A stretch of 14,271 nucleotides of DNA from JBLHLB01 sp047618505 (GTDB lineage: Bacteria; Planctomycetota; UBA1135; GCA-002686595). This document shows, piece by piece, positions 1 through 6,679 of the stretch. Both the position numbers and the translations under genes were made by a program. The DNA is taken from contig JBLHLB010000071.1 in assembly GCA_047618505.1 (NCBI GenBank), positions 1 to 14,271 of the forward strand, read 5' to 3'. Under the pieces are notes generated by a model. That model was not told the origin of the DNA. It made no database searches and saw only the letters and a list, made by a program, of their open reading frames with translations. Within the stretch, counting starts at the first letter, position 1; each line of letters starts with the position of its first letter.

Positions 1-80
1 GCGACTTCCTCGCGCCCCCCGCGACTGTCCTCTGCCCCGTTGGGTCCCTCGCCGTCCGGCCGCGTCCGGGCGATCACACC

Positions 81-2636
81 ATGCTGAACCGCACCTCGTC
101 GACGATTTCCGTCACCTCGCCCCGCCCTGCAAGTTTCCTGCCGACCCTGGCGGTCATGGCCCTTGGACTTGCCTGGGGGACCGGCTGCCAGAGCGCCGGA
201 AGCAATCCCGCCGGTACCTTTGGTCACGGACGAGCCCTAGCGGTGGATCCCCTGGGGGAACGCGGGATCGACGTGCGCCACTATCGGCTTGAGCTTGAGA
301 TCAAGCCAATGGATCGCCGCATCGAAGGCGTCGCGAAGCTGCGCTTGGCTTCGACCGTTCCCTCGCTGCACACGATTCAGTTGGATCTCCAGGGTCTGGA
401 GGTTTGGCGCGTAGAAGATCCCTCGGGCCGCATGGTTGCCTTCGAGCGCGACGGGGATCAGTTGCTGATCAACTTGCCCATCTCCCTGGGGGATGGTGAG
501 GAAACGGAATTGGCGATCCACTACGGCGGTCGTCCGATCGACGGTATTTGGTTTGCCGGTGGCGAGGATGGCGACGGCACTGGTCCGACCCAAGTCTGGA
601 CACAGGGACAAGCGGACCACGCCAGCGGCTGGTTTCCGTGCTTCGACCACCCCGCTGATCGCGCCACCAGCGAGCTGATCGTTACCGTCCCCGAGCACTG
701 GGTCACCATGGCGCCCGGCGCGAAGATCGCCGAGTCGACGGAGAACGGTCAGCGCACGGATCATTGGCGCATGGACACCGCGCACCCCGCCTATCTGATG
801 AGCTTGGTGGCCGGTGAGTTCGTCGTCCAGGAAGACATGTGGGAGGACATTCCTCTCTACTTCCTGGCGGAGCCGCAGTACCGCGACCTGATGGAAGCGA
901 GCTTCGCGGAGACCAAAGCGATCATGACCTACCTCTCGGACCTGACGGGAGTTCGCTATCCCTATCCGAAGTACAGTCAGGCCTGCGTGGCGAATTTCGC
1001 CTGGGGCGGCATGGAGAACATCTCGGCGACGACCTTGACGCCGTTGACCTTGAACGACGGGGCGGGCAACCGCGACCAAGGGTCCCACGGGCTCGTGGCC
1101 CACGAACTTGTGCACCAGTGGTTTGGTAATCTGTTGACCTGCGAGACCTGGGCAGAACTGTGGCTGAACGAAGGCTTCGCGACTTATCTCACAGAGACCT
1201 ACTTCGAAGAGACCCGTGGCGTGGACGAGTTCCGTGCGCGCATGCGTGACATGCAACTAGCCGCCATCCAGACGAACACCCGCACCGACGACAAGCGCAA
1301 CCGCCGCCCGATTGTCTTTGGGGACGAGGCTGATCCCGACGACCTCTTTTCATCGCATCCCTACGCGAGCGCCGCTTCGCGCCTGCACCTGTTGCGCTTC
1401 ATGTTGGGGGACGACACCTTCTGGCAAGGTCTGCGCGTTTACTTGGCCGAGCACCAGGGCATGGCCGTGACCACCGCTGACTTCCGCGAGACCATGGAAA
1501 AGGTCAGCGGCCAGGACCTGGGGCGTTTCTTCGACGAATGGTTTTATGGAGAAGGCGAGCCCGAGGTTGAGTTCACGTGGGAATGGAAGCCCTCGCGCGG
1601 CATTGTCGAATGCAGCGTACGGCAGATGCACCAGGGCTTCGGCAACACGCCGAATGCTTTTGCTTTCCCGGTCGAAATCGAGATCCGAAACGCACGCGGC
1701 ACGGCTGTGCACCGTGTCGATGTTCAGCGTCGTCGACAGACTTTCACCCTCCCCGCGGATCCGGCCGATGGAGACATCGATTACGTGCGCTTTGACGTGA
1801 ACGGTTGGGTTCCCATGATTCTGCGATCGCAAAAGTCGCCGGCTGAGTGGCTGGCGATCTTGCACCTGGACAACGATGTCAACGGCCGCCGCACGGCGAT
1901 CGCAGCCCTTGGCCAGGCCGCAGCCCAGGCTCGGATCGCGGGCAATACGGCTCCCACGGAGATCTACGTTGCGGAACTTGGAGACCGTCTCCAACGCGAT
2001 ACCAGCCGTGCGGTTCGCCGTGCCGCCGCGGGTGCCCTTGGAGTCGCTGGAGGGGTTGAAGCAGAGGCTCGACTGAGGCGTAGCGCCGCAGGGGATCCCG
2101 ACGCTGGCGTGCGAGTAGCGGCTCTAGAAGCCCTTGTAGCTTGGGCGCCTTCCCCCGACTTGGTTGCCTTTGGACAAGACCAATTCGATGCGGGCTATTC
2201 CTGGCGAACCATGGGCGCTGCAGCGGGCCTGGTCGTTAGTGCCGGCCCCGAGGGTGCCTATGCCTGGATCACCCAGAAGCTCTTCATCGATTCGCCTCAC
2301 GACCAATTGGCTGGCCTGCTCCTGAAGCACCTTGGGAGCCTGGAGAATACTGGCGTGGTTGGTCAGCTCATCCACTGGTCCCGTGACGACAGCCTCGCAC
2401 CCAGTGCGCGCGCGGTTGCAATCAGCGAATTGGCAAATCAATCCGGCGAGCGCGGAGTCGCGGCCGAGGCTATCGCCAGCGCGCTCGATTCCCCCAGCTT
2501 CCGATTGCGCAACGCGGCGATCGCAGCCCTTGAGAAGGTAGAAGGAGCAGCGGCCATCAGCGCCTTGCAGGCCTACTACCCGAATGCTGTGACCCGTGAA
2601 GAGCGCAGGGCCATCGAGGCGGCCCTGCAGCGCTAA
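81..2636 (+). CDS. Exported M1-family zinc aminopeptidase with C-terminal HEAT-like repeats
   Basis: 851 residues. The zinc site is plain: HELVH at 341-345 and the third ligand E364 in WLNEGFATYL give HExxH-x18-E. The substrate-binding GxMEN motif appears as GGMEN at 309-313, and Y428 (HPYASAASRL) sits where M1 enzymes carry the transition-state tyrosine. The N-terminal beta domain spans roughly 60-250 and the catalytic domain 255-490. From about 590 to the end runs an alanine/arginine-rich helical region with HEAT-like units (for example VRRAAAGALG, VRVAALEAL, LRNAAIAAL). Residues 18-35 are a hydrophobic export signal ending in GTGC; C36 could be a lipidated cysteine, but the -3 position is Gly, so the lipobox is poor. 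The family removes N-terminal residues from peptides; export points to periplasmic or surface peptide use. The first ATG was kept because it supplies the signal; no clear Shine-Dalgarno precedes it. The next gene begins 22 bases downstream, so co-transcription is likely. Confidence 0.95.
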   Translation: MLNRTSSTISVTSPRPASFLPTLAVMALGLAWGTGCQSAGSNPAGTFGHGRALAVDPLGERGIDVRHYRLELEIKPMDRRIEGVAKLRLASTVPSLHTIQLDLQGLEVWRVEDPSGRMVAFERDGDQLLINLPISLGDGEETELAIHYGGRPIDGIWFAGGEDGDGTGPTQVWTQGQADHASGWFPCFDHPADRATSELIVTVPEHWVTMAPGAKIAESTENGQRTDHWRMDTAHPAYLMSLVAGEFVVQEDMWEDIPLYFLAEPQYRDLMEASFAETKAIMTYLSDLTGVRYPYPKYSQACVANFAWGGMENISATTLTPLTLNDGAGNRDQGSHGLVAHELVHQWFGNLLTCETWAELWLNEGFATYLTETYFEETRGVDEFRARMRDMQLAAIQTNTRTDDKRNRRPIVFGDEADPDDLFSSHPYASAASRLHLLRFMLGDDTFWQGLRVYLAEHQGMAVTTADFRETMEKVSGQDLGRFFDEWFYGEGEPEVEFTWEWKPSRGIVECSVRQMHQGFGNTPNAFAFPVEIEIRNARGTAVHRVDVQRRRQTFTLPADPADGDIDYVRFDVNGWVPMILRSQKSPAEWLAILHLDNDVNGRRTAIAALGQAAAQARIAGNTAPTEIYVAELGDRLQRDTSRAVRRAAAGALGVAGGVEAEARLRRSAAGDPDAGVRVAALEALVAWAPSPDLVAFGQDQFDAGYSWRTMGAAAGLVVSAGPEGAYAWITQKLFIDSPHDQLAGLLLKHLGSLENTGVVGQLIHWSRDDSLAPSARAVAISELANQSGERGVAAEAIASALDSPSFRLRNAAIAALEKVEGAAAISALQAYYPNAVTREERRAIEAALQR

Positions 2637-2658
2637 CCCGGGCGCTCGGTTCTCCACA

Positions 2659-3270
2659 ATGGGTTGGATACGGACAATTCCTGAGGGGGAGGCTGAGGGT
2701 CTCCTCGCTCGGATTTACGCCGACGCGCGTCGCCGGGCCGGTCACGTGGCAGAGATTATCCGCGCCATGAGCCTGCGTCCTACGGTGGCGGAGGCTTCGA
2801 TGGGGCTCTATCAACGCGTCATGTTTGGACGCAGCGGCCTGAGTCGAATCCAACGCGAGATGTTGGCGGTTGTGGTGAGTCGCGCTAACGGCTGCCACTA
2901 CTGAATACAGTCCCACCAAAAGGATCTCCGGTCGGAGCTCCAAGATCTGTTCGAAGAGGAGCGCGAAGCCCTCGTGATCGCTCTCGGGGCGGATTGGCGC
3001 GGGGCTGAGCTCAGCGAAGTAGACCAAGCACTGTGCGTCTTTGCGGAAGACCTCACACGCAAGCCCGCGAGTATGGGGGAACATCACCTCGACGCCCTGC
3101 GCGCCCATGGGTTGGATGACACGGCAATCCACGACGCGATCCAAGTCGTGGCCTACTTCAACTACATCAATCGACTTGCGGACGCGACCCACGTAGACCT
3201 AGAGGAAGACATGTTCCCCTACGGTGTCGAGATCGGCGCCATGCCCATGGGGCCCGAAACCTCTGATTGA
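2659..3270 (+). CDS. AhpD-like / peroxidase-related selenoprotein (CxxU), read through UGA at 2902-2904
   Basis: Read as one 204-codon frame with UGA at codon 82. Both halves are in the same frame with no other stop. Together they give a complete carboxymuconolactone decarboxylase/AhpD-superfamily protein of the 'uncharacterised peroxidase-related' type (N-terminal WIRTIPEGEAEG, then REMLAVVVSRANGCHY-U-IQSHQ). In AhpD the catalytic set is Glu, Cys, Cys, His with spacings of 12, 3 and 4; here E67, C79, U82 and H86 keep those spacings exactly, with UGA replacing the resolving cysteine. A bacterial SECIS-like hairpin lies at 2922-2941. The part after the UGA (helices to VAYFNYINRLADA) is the normal family C-terminus, so this is not a decayed tail. 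The likely role is thiol/selenol-dependent peroxide reduction, inferred from the family. ATG 2659 is preferred over 2596, which would overlap the peptidase gene and add residues with no family match. Alternatives: a sequencing error from TGC/TGT, or a nonsense mutation. No selenocysteine-machinery gene lies in the window. Confidence 0.85.
2922..2941 (+). promoter_or_regulatory. Putative bacterial SECIS hairpin inside the selenoprotein gene
   Basis: The arms GGATCTCC (2922-2929) and GGAGCTCC (2934-2941) pair at 7 of 8 positions, with a single U-C mismatch in mid-stem, around the four-base loop GGTC (2930-2933). The stem begins 17 bases after the UGA and the loop 25 bases after. Bacterial SECIS elements are short hairpins just downstream of UGA with a guanine at the start of the apical loop; the E. 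coli fdhF loop also contains GGUC. The element lies in coding sequence, as bacterial SECIS elements do, and would recruit SelB with Sec-tRNA. The pairing is seen directly; the function is inferred. Confidence 0.7.
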
Positions 3271-3338
3271 ATGGCGCCCTGCCCTAGATAGGGGCTCGAT
3301 GAGACAGCGCCAAGTGGAGGATCGGTGGTGATACACAA

Positions 3339-3376
3339 AAGCGGAGCGGACTCCCCGAGGGGAATCCGCTCCGCTT
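3339..3376. terminator. Long hairpin between convergent genes, probable bidirectional terminator
   Basis: AAGCGGAGCGGA (3339-3350) pairs perfectly over 12 bases with TCCGCTCCGCTT (3365-3376). After a one-base mismatch, TCCC (3352-3355) pairs with GGGA (3360-3363) around a CGAG loop. On the minus strand the stem runs into TTTTGTGT, a short U-rich tail suited to ending the transcript of the 75-residue gene. On the plus strand there is no good U-tract, so its use for the selenoprotein transcript is less certain. Confidence 0.75.
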
Positions 3377-3428
3377 GTTCGTGGTGGCAGGCTCAGGCCG
3401 GCGCCTATGGCTACCGGCGGCCAGGACC

Positions 3429-3656
3429 CTAGAACTTCAGGTCGCGTAATTGATCTACGGCGAAGTCGATGGAGAGCTCCTCCTCGACATTGATCAGGCG
3501 ACCTGTTCCCTTGAACTGGTTGAAGACTACAGCGCCGCGAAGAACGCGACCGTCCTTGAAGTGCATGGTGCACATGTCAGCGGTGCGTGCCCCGAGTAGC
3601 AGGTCGTAGATGCGCTCTGGATCGATGCTACGAGTTTTGCGAGTGCCTGTGCTCAT
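3429..3656 (-). CDS. Small protein of unknown function, possibly Sm-like fold
   Basis: 75 residues, family not recognised. A basic N-terminus (MSTGTRKTRS) is followed by a probable helix (IDPERIYDLLLGAR) and then about five short alternating beta-type segments: CTMHFKDG, RVLRGAVVFNQFKG, RLINVEEE, LSIDFAVDQ, LRDLKF. A helix followed by five strands, with a turn of the 'DGR-x-L-x-G' kind between the first two strands, is the layout of Sm/Hfq-like domains; this is a shape argument only, not a family match. ATG 3656 is chosen over TTG 3719 because the extra 21 residues look non-coding. No convincing Shine-Dalgarno is visible. It lies 180 bases downstream of the Nudix gene and just upstream of the hairpin at 3339-3376, which would end its transcript. 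Confidence 0.7.
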   Translation of the reverse strand: MSTGTRKTRSIDPERIYDLLLGARTADMCTMHFKDGRVLRGAVVFNQFKGTGRLINVEEELSIDFAVDQLRDLKF

Positions 3657-3798
3657 GGAGTAGTTCAGTGTGTCAGGACCGGGCGTTGGACGGCGAAGCT
3701 GAGCCGGAGAGTAACCCAATGAGAGAATCAGTGGGTCCCTGTCTCGGGGGAGAGGTGAAACTCATTCGATCGAGTTCCATATCCCGCACACCTGCGCC

Positions 3799-3812
3799 GG
3801 CGATTGCTCGCC
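3799..3812 (-). terminator. Small hairpin downstream of the Nudix gene
   Basis: On the minus strand GGCGA and TCGCC form a five-base-pair stem around a GCAA (GNRA-type) tetraloop, about 24 bases beyond the Nudix stop codon. No U-tract follows, so it may be an RNA-stabilising 3' hairpin or chance rather than a terminator. Confidence 0.25.
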
Positions 3813-3836
3813 AAGACTTCAGGTGCCGTCGTGCCT

Positions 3837-4541
3837 TCAGGTCGTTGTGATTGGAGAAGAGAGGAGCCCGTCGAGGCACTCGATAAGAATCGCACTCCAG
3901 GTTTCGAAATTTGCACCGTCCCGAAGGAGTGTGCCAAGTTCGTCCAGGGCGACCATACGGCCCGAGAGGATGTCTTCCTCGCGAACCTTTACTGTGCCGT
4001 CAACTTCCGCGACCTGAACCAGGCCAAGGTGGACTGCACCGACAGGATTTGAGTCGTCGTTGAGGGTCCCGATGGAACGGATCTTGATGGGTCCGCTGAT
4101 ATCGAGTTCCTCTTCGAGCTCACGGCGACTGCCAGCCGCTAGGGGATTGATTTCCTTTCGCTCCGCTGCGTCGACGGCATCCACGGGTTCGACGTGTCCG
4201 CCGATTCCAATGGAGAGCTTGTCGTGCAAGCGGGCTTCACCCCCGGCCTTCTCGCGCTTGACCAGGAGCACGCGCCCCTCAGCCATCACAAGGGTGTAGG
4301 GGATGATCTGCTTCCAGGCCGGCGTTCGCTCGGCTCTGGAACGTTCCACGTAGAATCCGTGGGCTGCCACCTGGGCATGGAATTCGTCCTGGCTTGGGTG
4401 CGGTGCGCCTTGGATGCCCGCATCCAGGTCGTCGGGCCCACGAAAGGGCAGGAAACCTTGGGGGAAACAGGTCGGGAACAGAACTTCCCTGGGAACGACG
4501 TAGACGAATTCCATAGCGGTGGGTTTGGGGTCCTCAGGCAC
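3837..4541 (-). CDS. Nudix-family hydrolase, COG4112-type predicted phosphoesterase
   Basis: 234 residues. The Nudix fold is identified by GGHVEP at 114-119 and RELEEELDI at 140-148, which supplies the R-E-x-x-E-E core that binds the catalytic metal. The box is unusual: the canonical distance from its glycine to the arginine is 14 residues, but here it is 25 (G115 to R140), and the usual late Gly is D147. The intervening acidic segment followed by NPLAAGSRREL is what I know from the COG4112 subgroup, so this looks like a family trait rather than damage. Substrate is unknown; Nudix enzymes usually split nucleoside diphosphates linked to another group. The start is GTG 4541: an in-frame TGA lies directly upstream, and a strong AAGGAGGAG ribosome site lies 13 bases before it. 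ATG 4514 would be about 40 bases from that site. A sigma70-like promoter lies upstream at 4628-4655. Confidence 0.88.
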   Translation of the reverse strand: MPEDPKPTAMEFVYVVPREVLFPTCFPQGFLPFRGPDDLDAGIQGAPHPSQDEFHAQVAAHGFYVERSRAERTPAWKQIIPYTLVMAEGRVLLVKREKAGGEARLHDKLSIGIGGHVEPVDAVDAAERKEINPLAAGSRRELEEELDISGPIKIRSIGTLNDDSNPVGAVHLGLVQVAEVDGTVKVREEDILSGRMVALDELGTLLRDGANFETWSAILIECLDGLLSSPITTT

Positions 4542-4554
4542 TCACCGCTGGAAT

Positions 4555-4561
4555 CTCCTCC
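4555..4561 (-). promoter_or_regulatory. Shine-Dalgarno sequence deciding the Nudix start
   Basis: GGAGGAG on the minus strand, 13 bases before GTG 4541. It is the strongest ribosome-binding match seen at any gene start in this window and favours the GTG over the downstream ATG at 4514. Confidence 0.6.
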
Positions 4562-4625
4562 TTCGGATCGCGCTGCCGAGCTGGGTGGCCCATGTGGGTG
4601 GGCCAGGTGCTCGGTTGGGTACCTT

Positions 4626-4643
4626 GGATTCTCTACGGAATCC
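4626..4643. repeat. Inverted repeat overlapping the Nudix -10 box, possible operator
   Basis: GGATTC, a six-base spacer, then GAATCC: a perfect six-base inverted repeat covering the -10 element and part of the -10/-35 spacer. A further GAATC follows two bases later (4646-4650), giving three related half-sites. A site so placed is typical of repressor binding, but no regulator gene is adjacent and six-base arms can arise by chance. Confidence 0.35.
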
Positions 4644-4655
4644 CGAATCTGTCAA
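4628..4655 (-). promoter_or_regulatory. Sigma70-like promoter for the Nudix gene
   Basis: On the minus strand a perfect -35 TTGACA (4650-4655) is followed after 16 bases by GAGAAT (4628-4633), which matches four of six bases of the -10 consensus, including A2 and T6. Transcription would start near 4621, giving a leader of about 80 bases. The -10 box lies inside an inverted repeat (4626-4643), see the separate entry. The rest of 4542-4809, between the Nudix start and the 3' end of rnpB, shows no convincing gene. Confidence 0.6.
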
Positions 4656-4784
4656 GATGCAGATGCCATACGACCGGTGATCCACAAGATCTAGTAGGTC
4701 AGCGCTGGAACCGGCGTATTCCGCTCCCCCCCGCAGACCTTTTTCACGGCTGCAACGAAACAGTCCCCCTAGGCCCATAGGTCG

Positions 4785-4798
4785 CCCCCGGGAGGGGG
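4785..4798 (-). terminator. GC-rich hairpin just beyond the 3' end of rnpB
   Basis: On the minus strand CCCCC and GGGGG pair around a TCCC loop about 11 bases after the mature RNase P RNA end. There is no following U-run, so termination here is a weak inference. Confidence 0.3.
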
Positions 4799-4809
4799 GA
4801 GGAAGGAGT

Positions 4810-5201
<392 letters not shown>

Positions 5202-5207
5202 GCCAAC

Positions 5208-5236
5208 AGTTTGCGACGGACTGCCCGCTGCGGCAA
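5208..5236 (-). promoter_or_regulatory. Possible rnpB promoter
   Basis: On the minus strand TTGCCG (5231-5236, four of six -35 bases) and CAAACT (5208-5213, three of six -10 bases including A2 and T6) are separated by 17 bases. A start about seven bases after the -10 falls at the first base of helix P1, consistent with the RNA being made with almost no 5' leader. The -10 match is modest. Confidence 0.4.
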
Positions 5237-5266
5237 GGCCGGGGCCAGCCGATGTTCTAAGGGCTG

Positions 5267-5680
5267 CTATAGAGCCAGAAAGTCGCGCAGGATGACCAGG
5301 GCCGCCCAGGAATCCTTGCGGCGAGCCGCATCCTTGCCTCGGTAGCCAGCCTCATAGAGCTGTGCTTCAGCTTCCTTTGTGCTCAGGCGTTCGTCGTGAG
5401 TCTTGATTTCCAAGTCGCCGAAACGCTCCTGGAGTCGCTCTACAAAGCGCGAGACAGCACTGTGGCGAGCACTGGGACGGTTTCCGTCGCGTAGGGGAAT
5501 GCCGACCAGAATCGAGGCCACATCGCGCTCGTTCACCAATTCAGAGACATGGGCCAGGAGCGCCTCGTCTTCCTCATTCACACGCAAGGTCTCCAGGGGG
5601 CGCACGATAATGCGAAGGGGATCCGCGTAGGCGAATCCTGTCTTCTTCGATCCCAAGTCTATGGCTAGCACACCGCCCAT
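5267..5680 (-). CDS. ruvX: RuvX/YqgF-family Holliday-junction resolvase-like nuclease
   Basis: 137 residues, the usual length of the family. The RNase H-like fold is marked by LAIDLGSKKTG (D8) in strand one, the VGIPLRDGNRPS loop at 59-70, THDERLST with D96/E97 at 94-101, and KDSWAAL with D123 near the C-terminus; these acidic residues are the expected metal ligands. Family members have been linked to Holliday-junction resolution and to maturation of 16S rRNA; the sequence does not tell which applies here. ATG 5680 places D8 normally; no clear Shine-Dalgarno is seen. It starts 43 bases after the HDOD gene ends and is followed 65 bases later by rnpB, so it probably belongs to the same minus-strand run. 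Confidence 0.93.
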   Translation of the reverse strand: MGGVLAIDLGSKKTGFAYADPLRIIVRPLETLRVNEEDEALLAHVSELVNERDVASILVGIPLRDGNRPSARHSAVSRFVERLQERFGDLEIKTHDERLSTKEAEAQLYEAGYRGKDAARRKDSWAALVILRDFLAL

Positions 5681-5723
5681 GGGCCTAGCCTACTGTATGA
5701 GTCGTTCCGGGGTCGCGCTGTCC

Positions 5724-6578
5724 TCAACCCTTGTACTGCTCGAGGACTAGTTCCAACTGCTCGGTGGTCTTCTCGCAGAGTTCGACGAACTTAGCCCGGG
5801 GTAAGCCCAGAGCACCGGCTACGTCGGGGGAGAGCCCCTGTGGAGCGTTGGATTCCCCGCAGGCCTCGCCGATCTCGATTGCCACGGAATCGGCCATTCC
5901 AATCAGGTAGGCCAGGTGACGGCCTTCTTCGTCCTGGGCTTGCAGGGGATCATGGTGGTATTGAATTCCAGAGGCGATGCACTCGGGCAGTCCCCAGGAG
6001 CGCACGATCAAGGCGCCGATTTCAGCGTGGCTGATCTGCAGTACTTCGAGCTCTGCCTTCTGCTCCGAGAGGTTTCCCTCGGTTCGAGCGCGCTGCAGAA
6101 ACTCGCTTGAATGTTCGTCCAGATGCCGTTCTAGGACCAGCTTGCCCACGTCATGCAAGAGGGCCGTCGCAAAGGCCTGGGGGGGGACAGGACGCGATAC
6201 GAAGTCGCGAGCCAGATCTATCGCGAGGGCGCTGGCCACCGAATGGCGCCAGAGCTCGCCTTCCCCTATGCCTAGGCAGGGCTGGGCGCGTTCCATGGAA
6301 CCGCGTACTGCGGCGCCAACGGCCAGGGAGAGGATGGTCGCGGCACCGAGTCGAACGATTGCTTGCTCGACGTTTGTTATCTCAGCAAGGGCACCGCTGC
6401 GGACGGAGTTGGCAGCACCTAGGAGCCGACCCGTGAGGGCTTCATCCAAGCGCACAACTTCGTTGATTGCGTCCAGATCCCAATCCTCAATGGAGAGGAT
6501 GCCGGCCAAGCGTACAGAGCTCTGTGGCAGGGGCTCCAGATCGTGGGAATCGCGTACGAGTAAGTCTAGATCAACCAA
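5724..6578 (-). CDS. HDOD-domain regulatory protein
   Basis: 284 residues, essentially one HDOD domain. The opening LPQSSVRLAGIL, the segment NEVVRLDEALTGRLLGAANS (about 39-58) and the AIVRLGAATILSLAV region are standard HDOD signatures. HDOD proteins are HD-superfamily relatives usually found in signalling, and many have lost the metal site. This one keeps a full-looking set: H112 (LWRHSVAS), H142-D143 (LLHDVGK), H184 (ISHAEIGA), H208/H209 (YHHDP) and D230 (GMADSV). Either it binds metal or the residues are a recent inheritance. No receiver, GGDEF or EAL domain is attached. The start is TTG 6578, the first available after a stop; no strong ribosome site is present, so the exact start is uncertain. 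Cytoplasmic, no membrane segment. Confidence 0.9.
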   Translation of the reverse strand: MVDLDLLVRDSHDLEPLPQSSVRLAGILSIEDWDLDAINEVVRLDEALTGRLLGAANSVRSGALAEITNVEQAIVRLGAATILSLAVGAAVRGSMERAQPCLGIGEGELWRHSVASALAIDLARDFVSRPVPPQAFATALLHDVGKLVLERHLDEHSSEFLQRARTEGNLSEQKAELEVLQISHAEIGALIVRSWGLPECIASGIQYHHDPLQAQDEEGRHLAYLIGMADSVAIEIGEACGESNAPQGLSPDVAGALGLPRAKFVELCEKTTEQLELVLEQYKG

Positions 6579-6679
6579 GTCAGTGGCCAGGTAGTGGGGT
6601 TCTCCCTGGGGTGCTATCGGAACGATTCGCCCACAGCTCGATACCTAGATGGCCCCAATTCCCGAGAACCCGTGCGACC

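Noticed and set aside
237..1256. 339-residue open frame on the minus strand
   Set aside because: It lies wholly opposite the M1 peptidase catalytic domain, has no recognisable domain, and is a by-product of high GC codon bias.
1350..1994. 214-residue minus-strand open frame
   Set aside because: Antisense to the M1 peptidase and without family features; the plus frame carries the clear motifs.
2596..2658. Upstream ATG for the selenoprotein
   Set aside because: It would overlap the peptidase gene by 41 bases and add residues unlike the family N-terminus.
2659..2904. Reading the TGA as a true stop, with two short proteins or a pseudogene
   Set aside because: Each half lacks part of one domain, the frame is otherwise intact, the codon is at the redox cysteine position and a SECIS-like hairpin follows. 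A base-call error cannot be excluded from sequence alone.
4542..4778. 78-residue minus-strand open frame just upstream of the Nudix gene
   Set aside because: It overlaps the Nudix promoter, has no family resemblance and no ribosome site of its own; its stop next to the Nudix GTG is probably chance.
5977..6594. 205-residue Ser/Arg-rich plus-strand open frame
   Set aside because: Antisense shadow of the HDOD gene with low-complexity composition.
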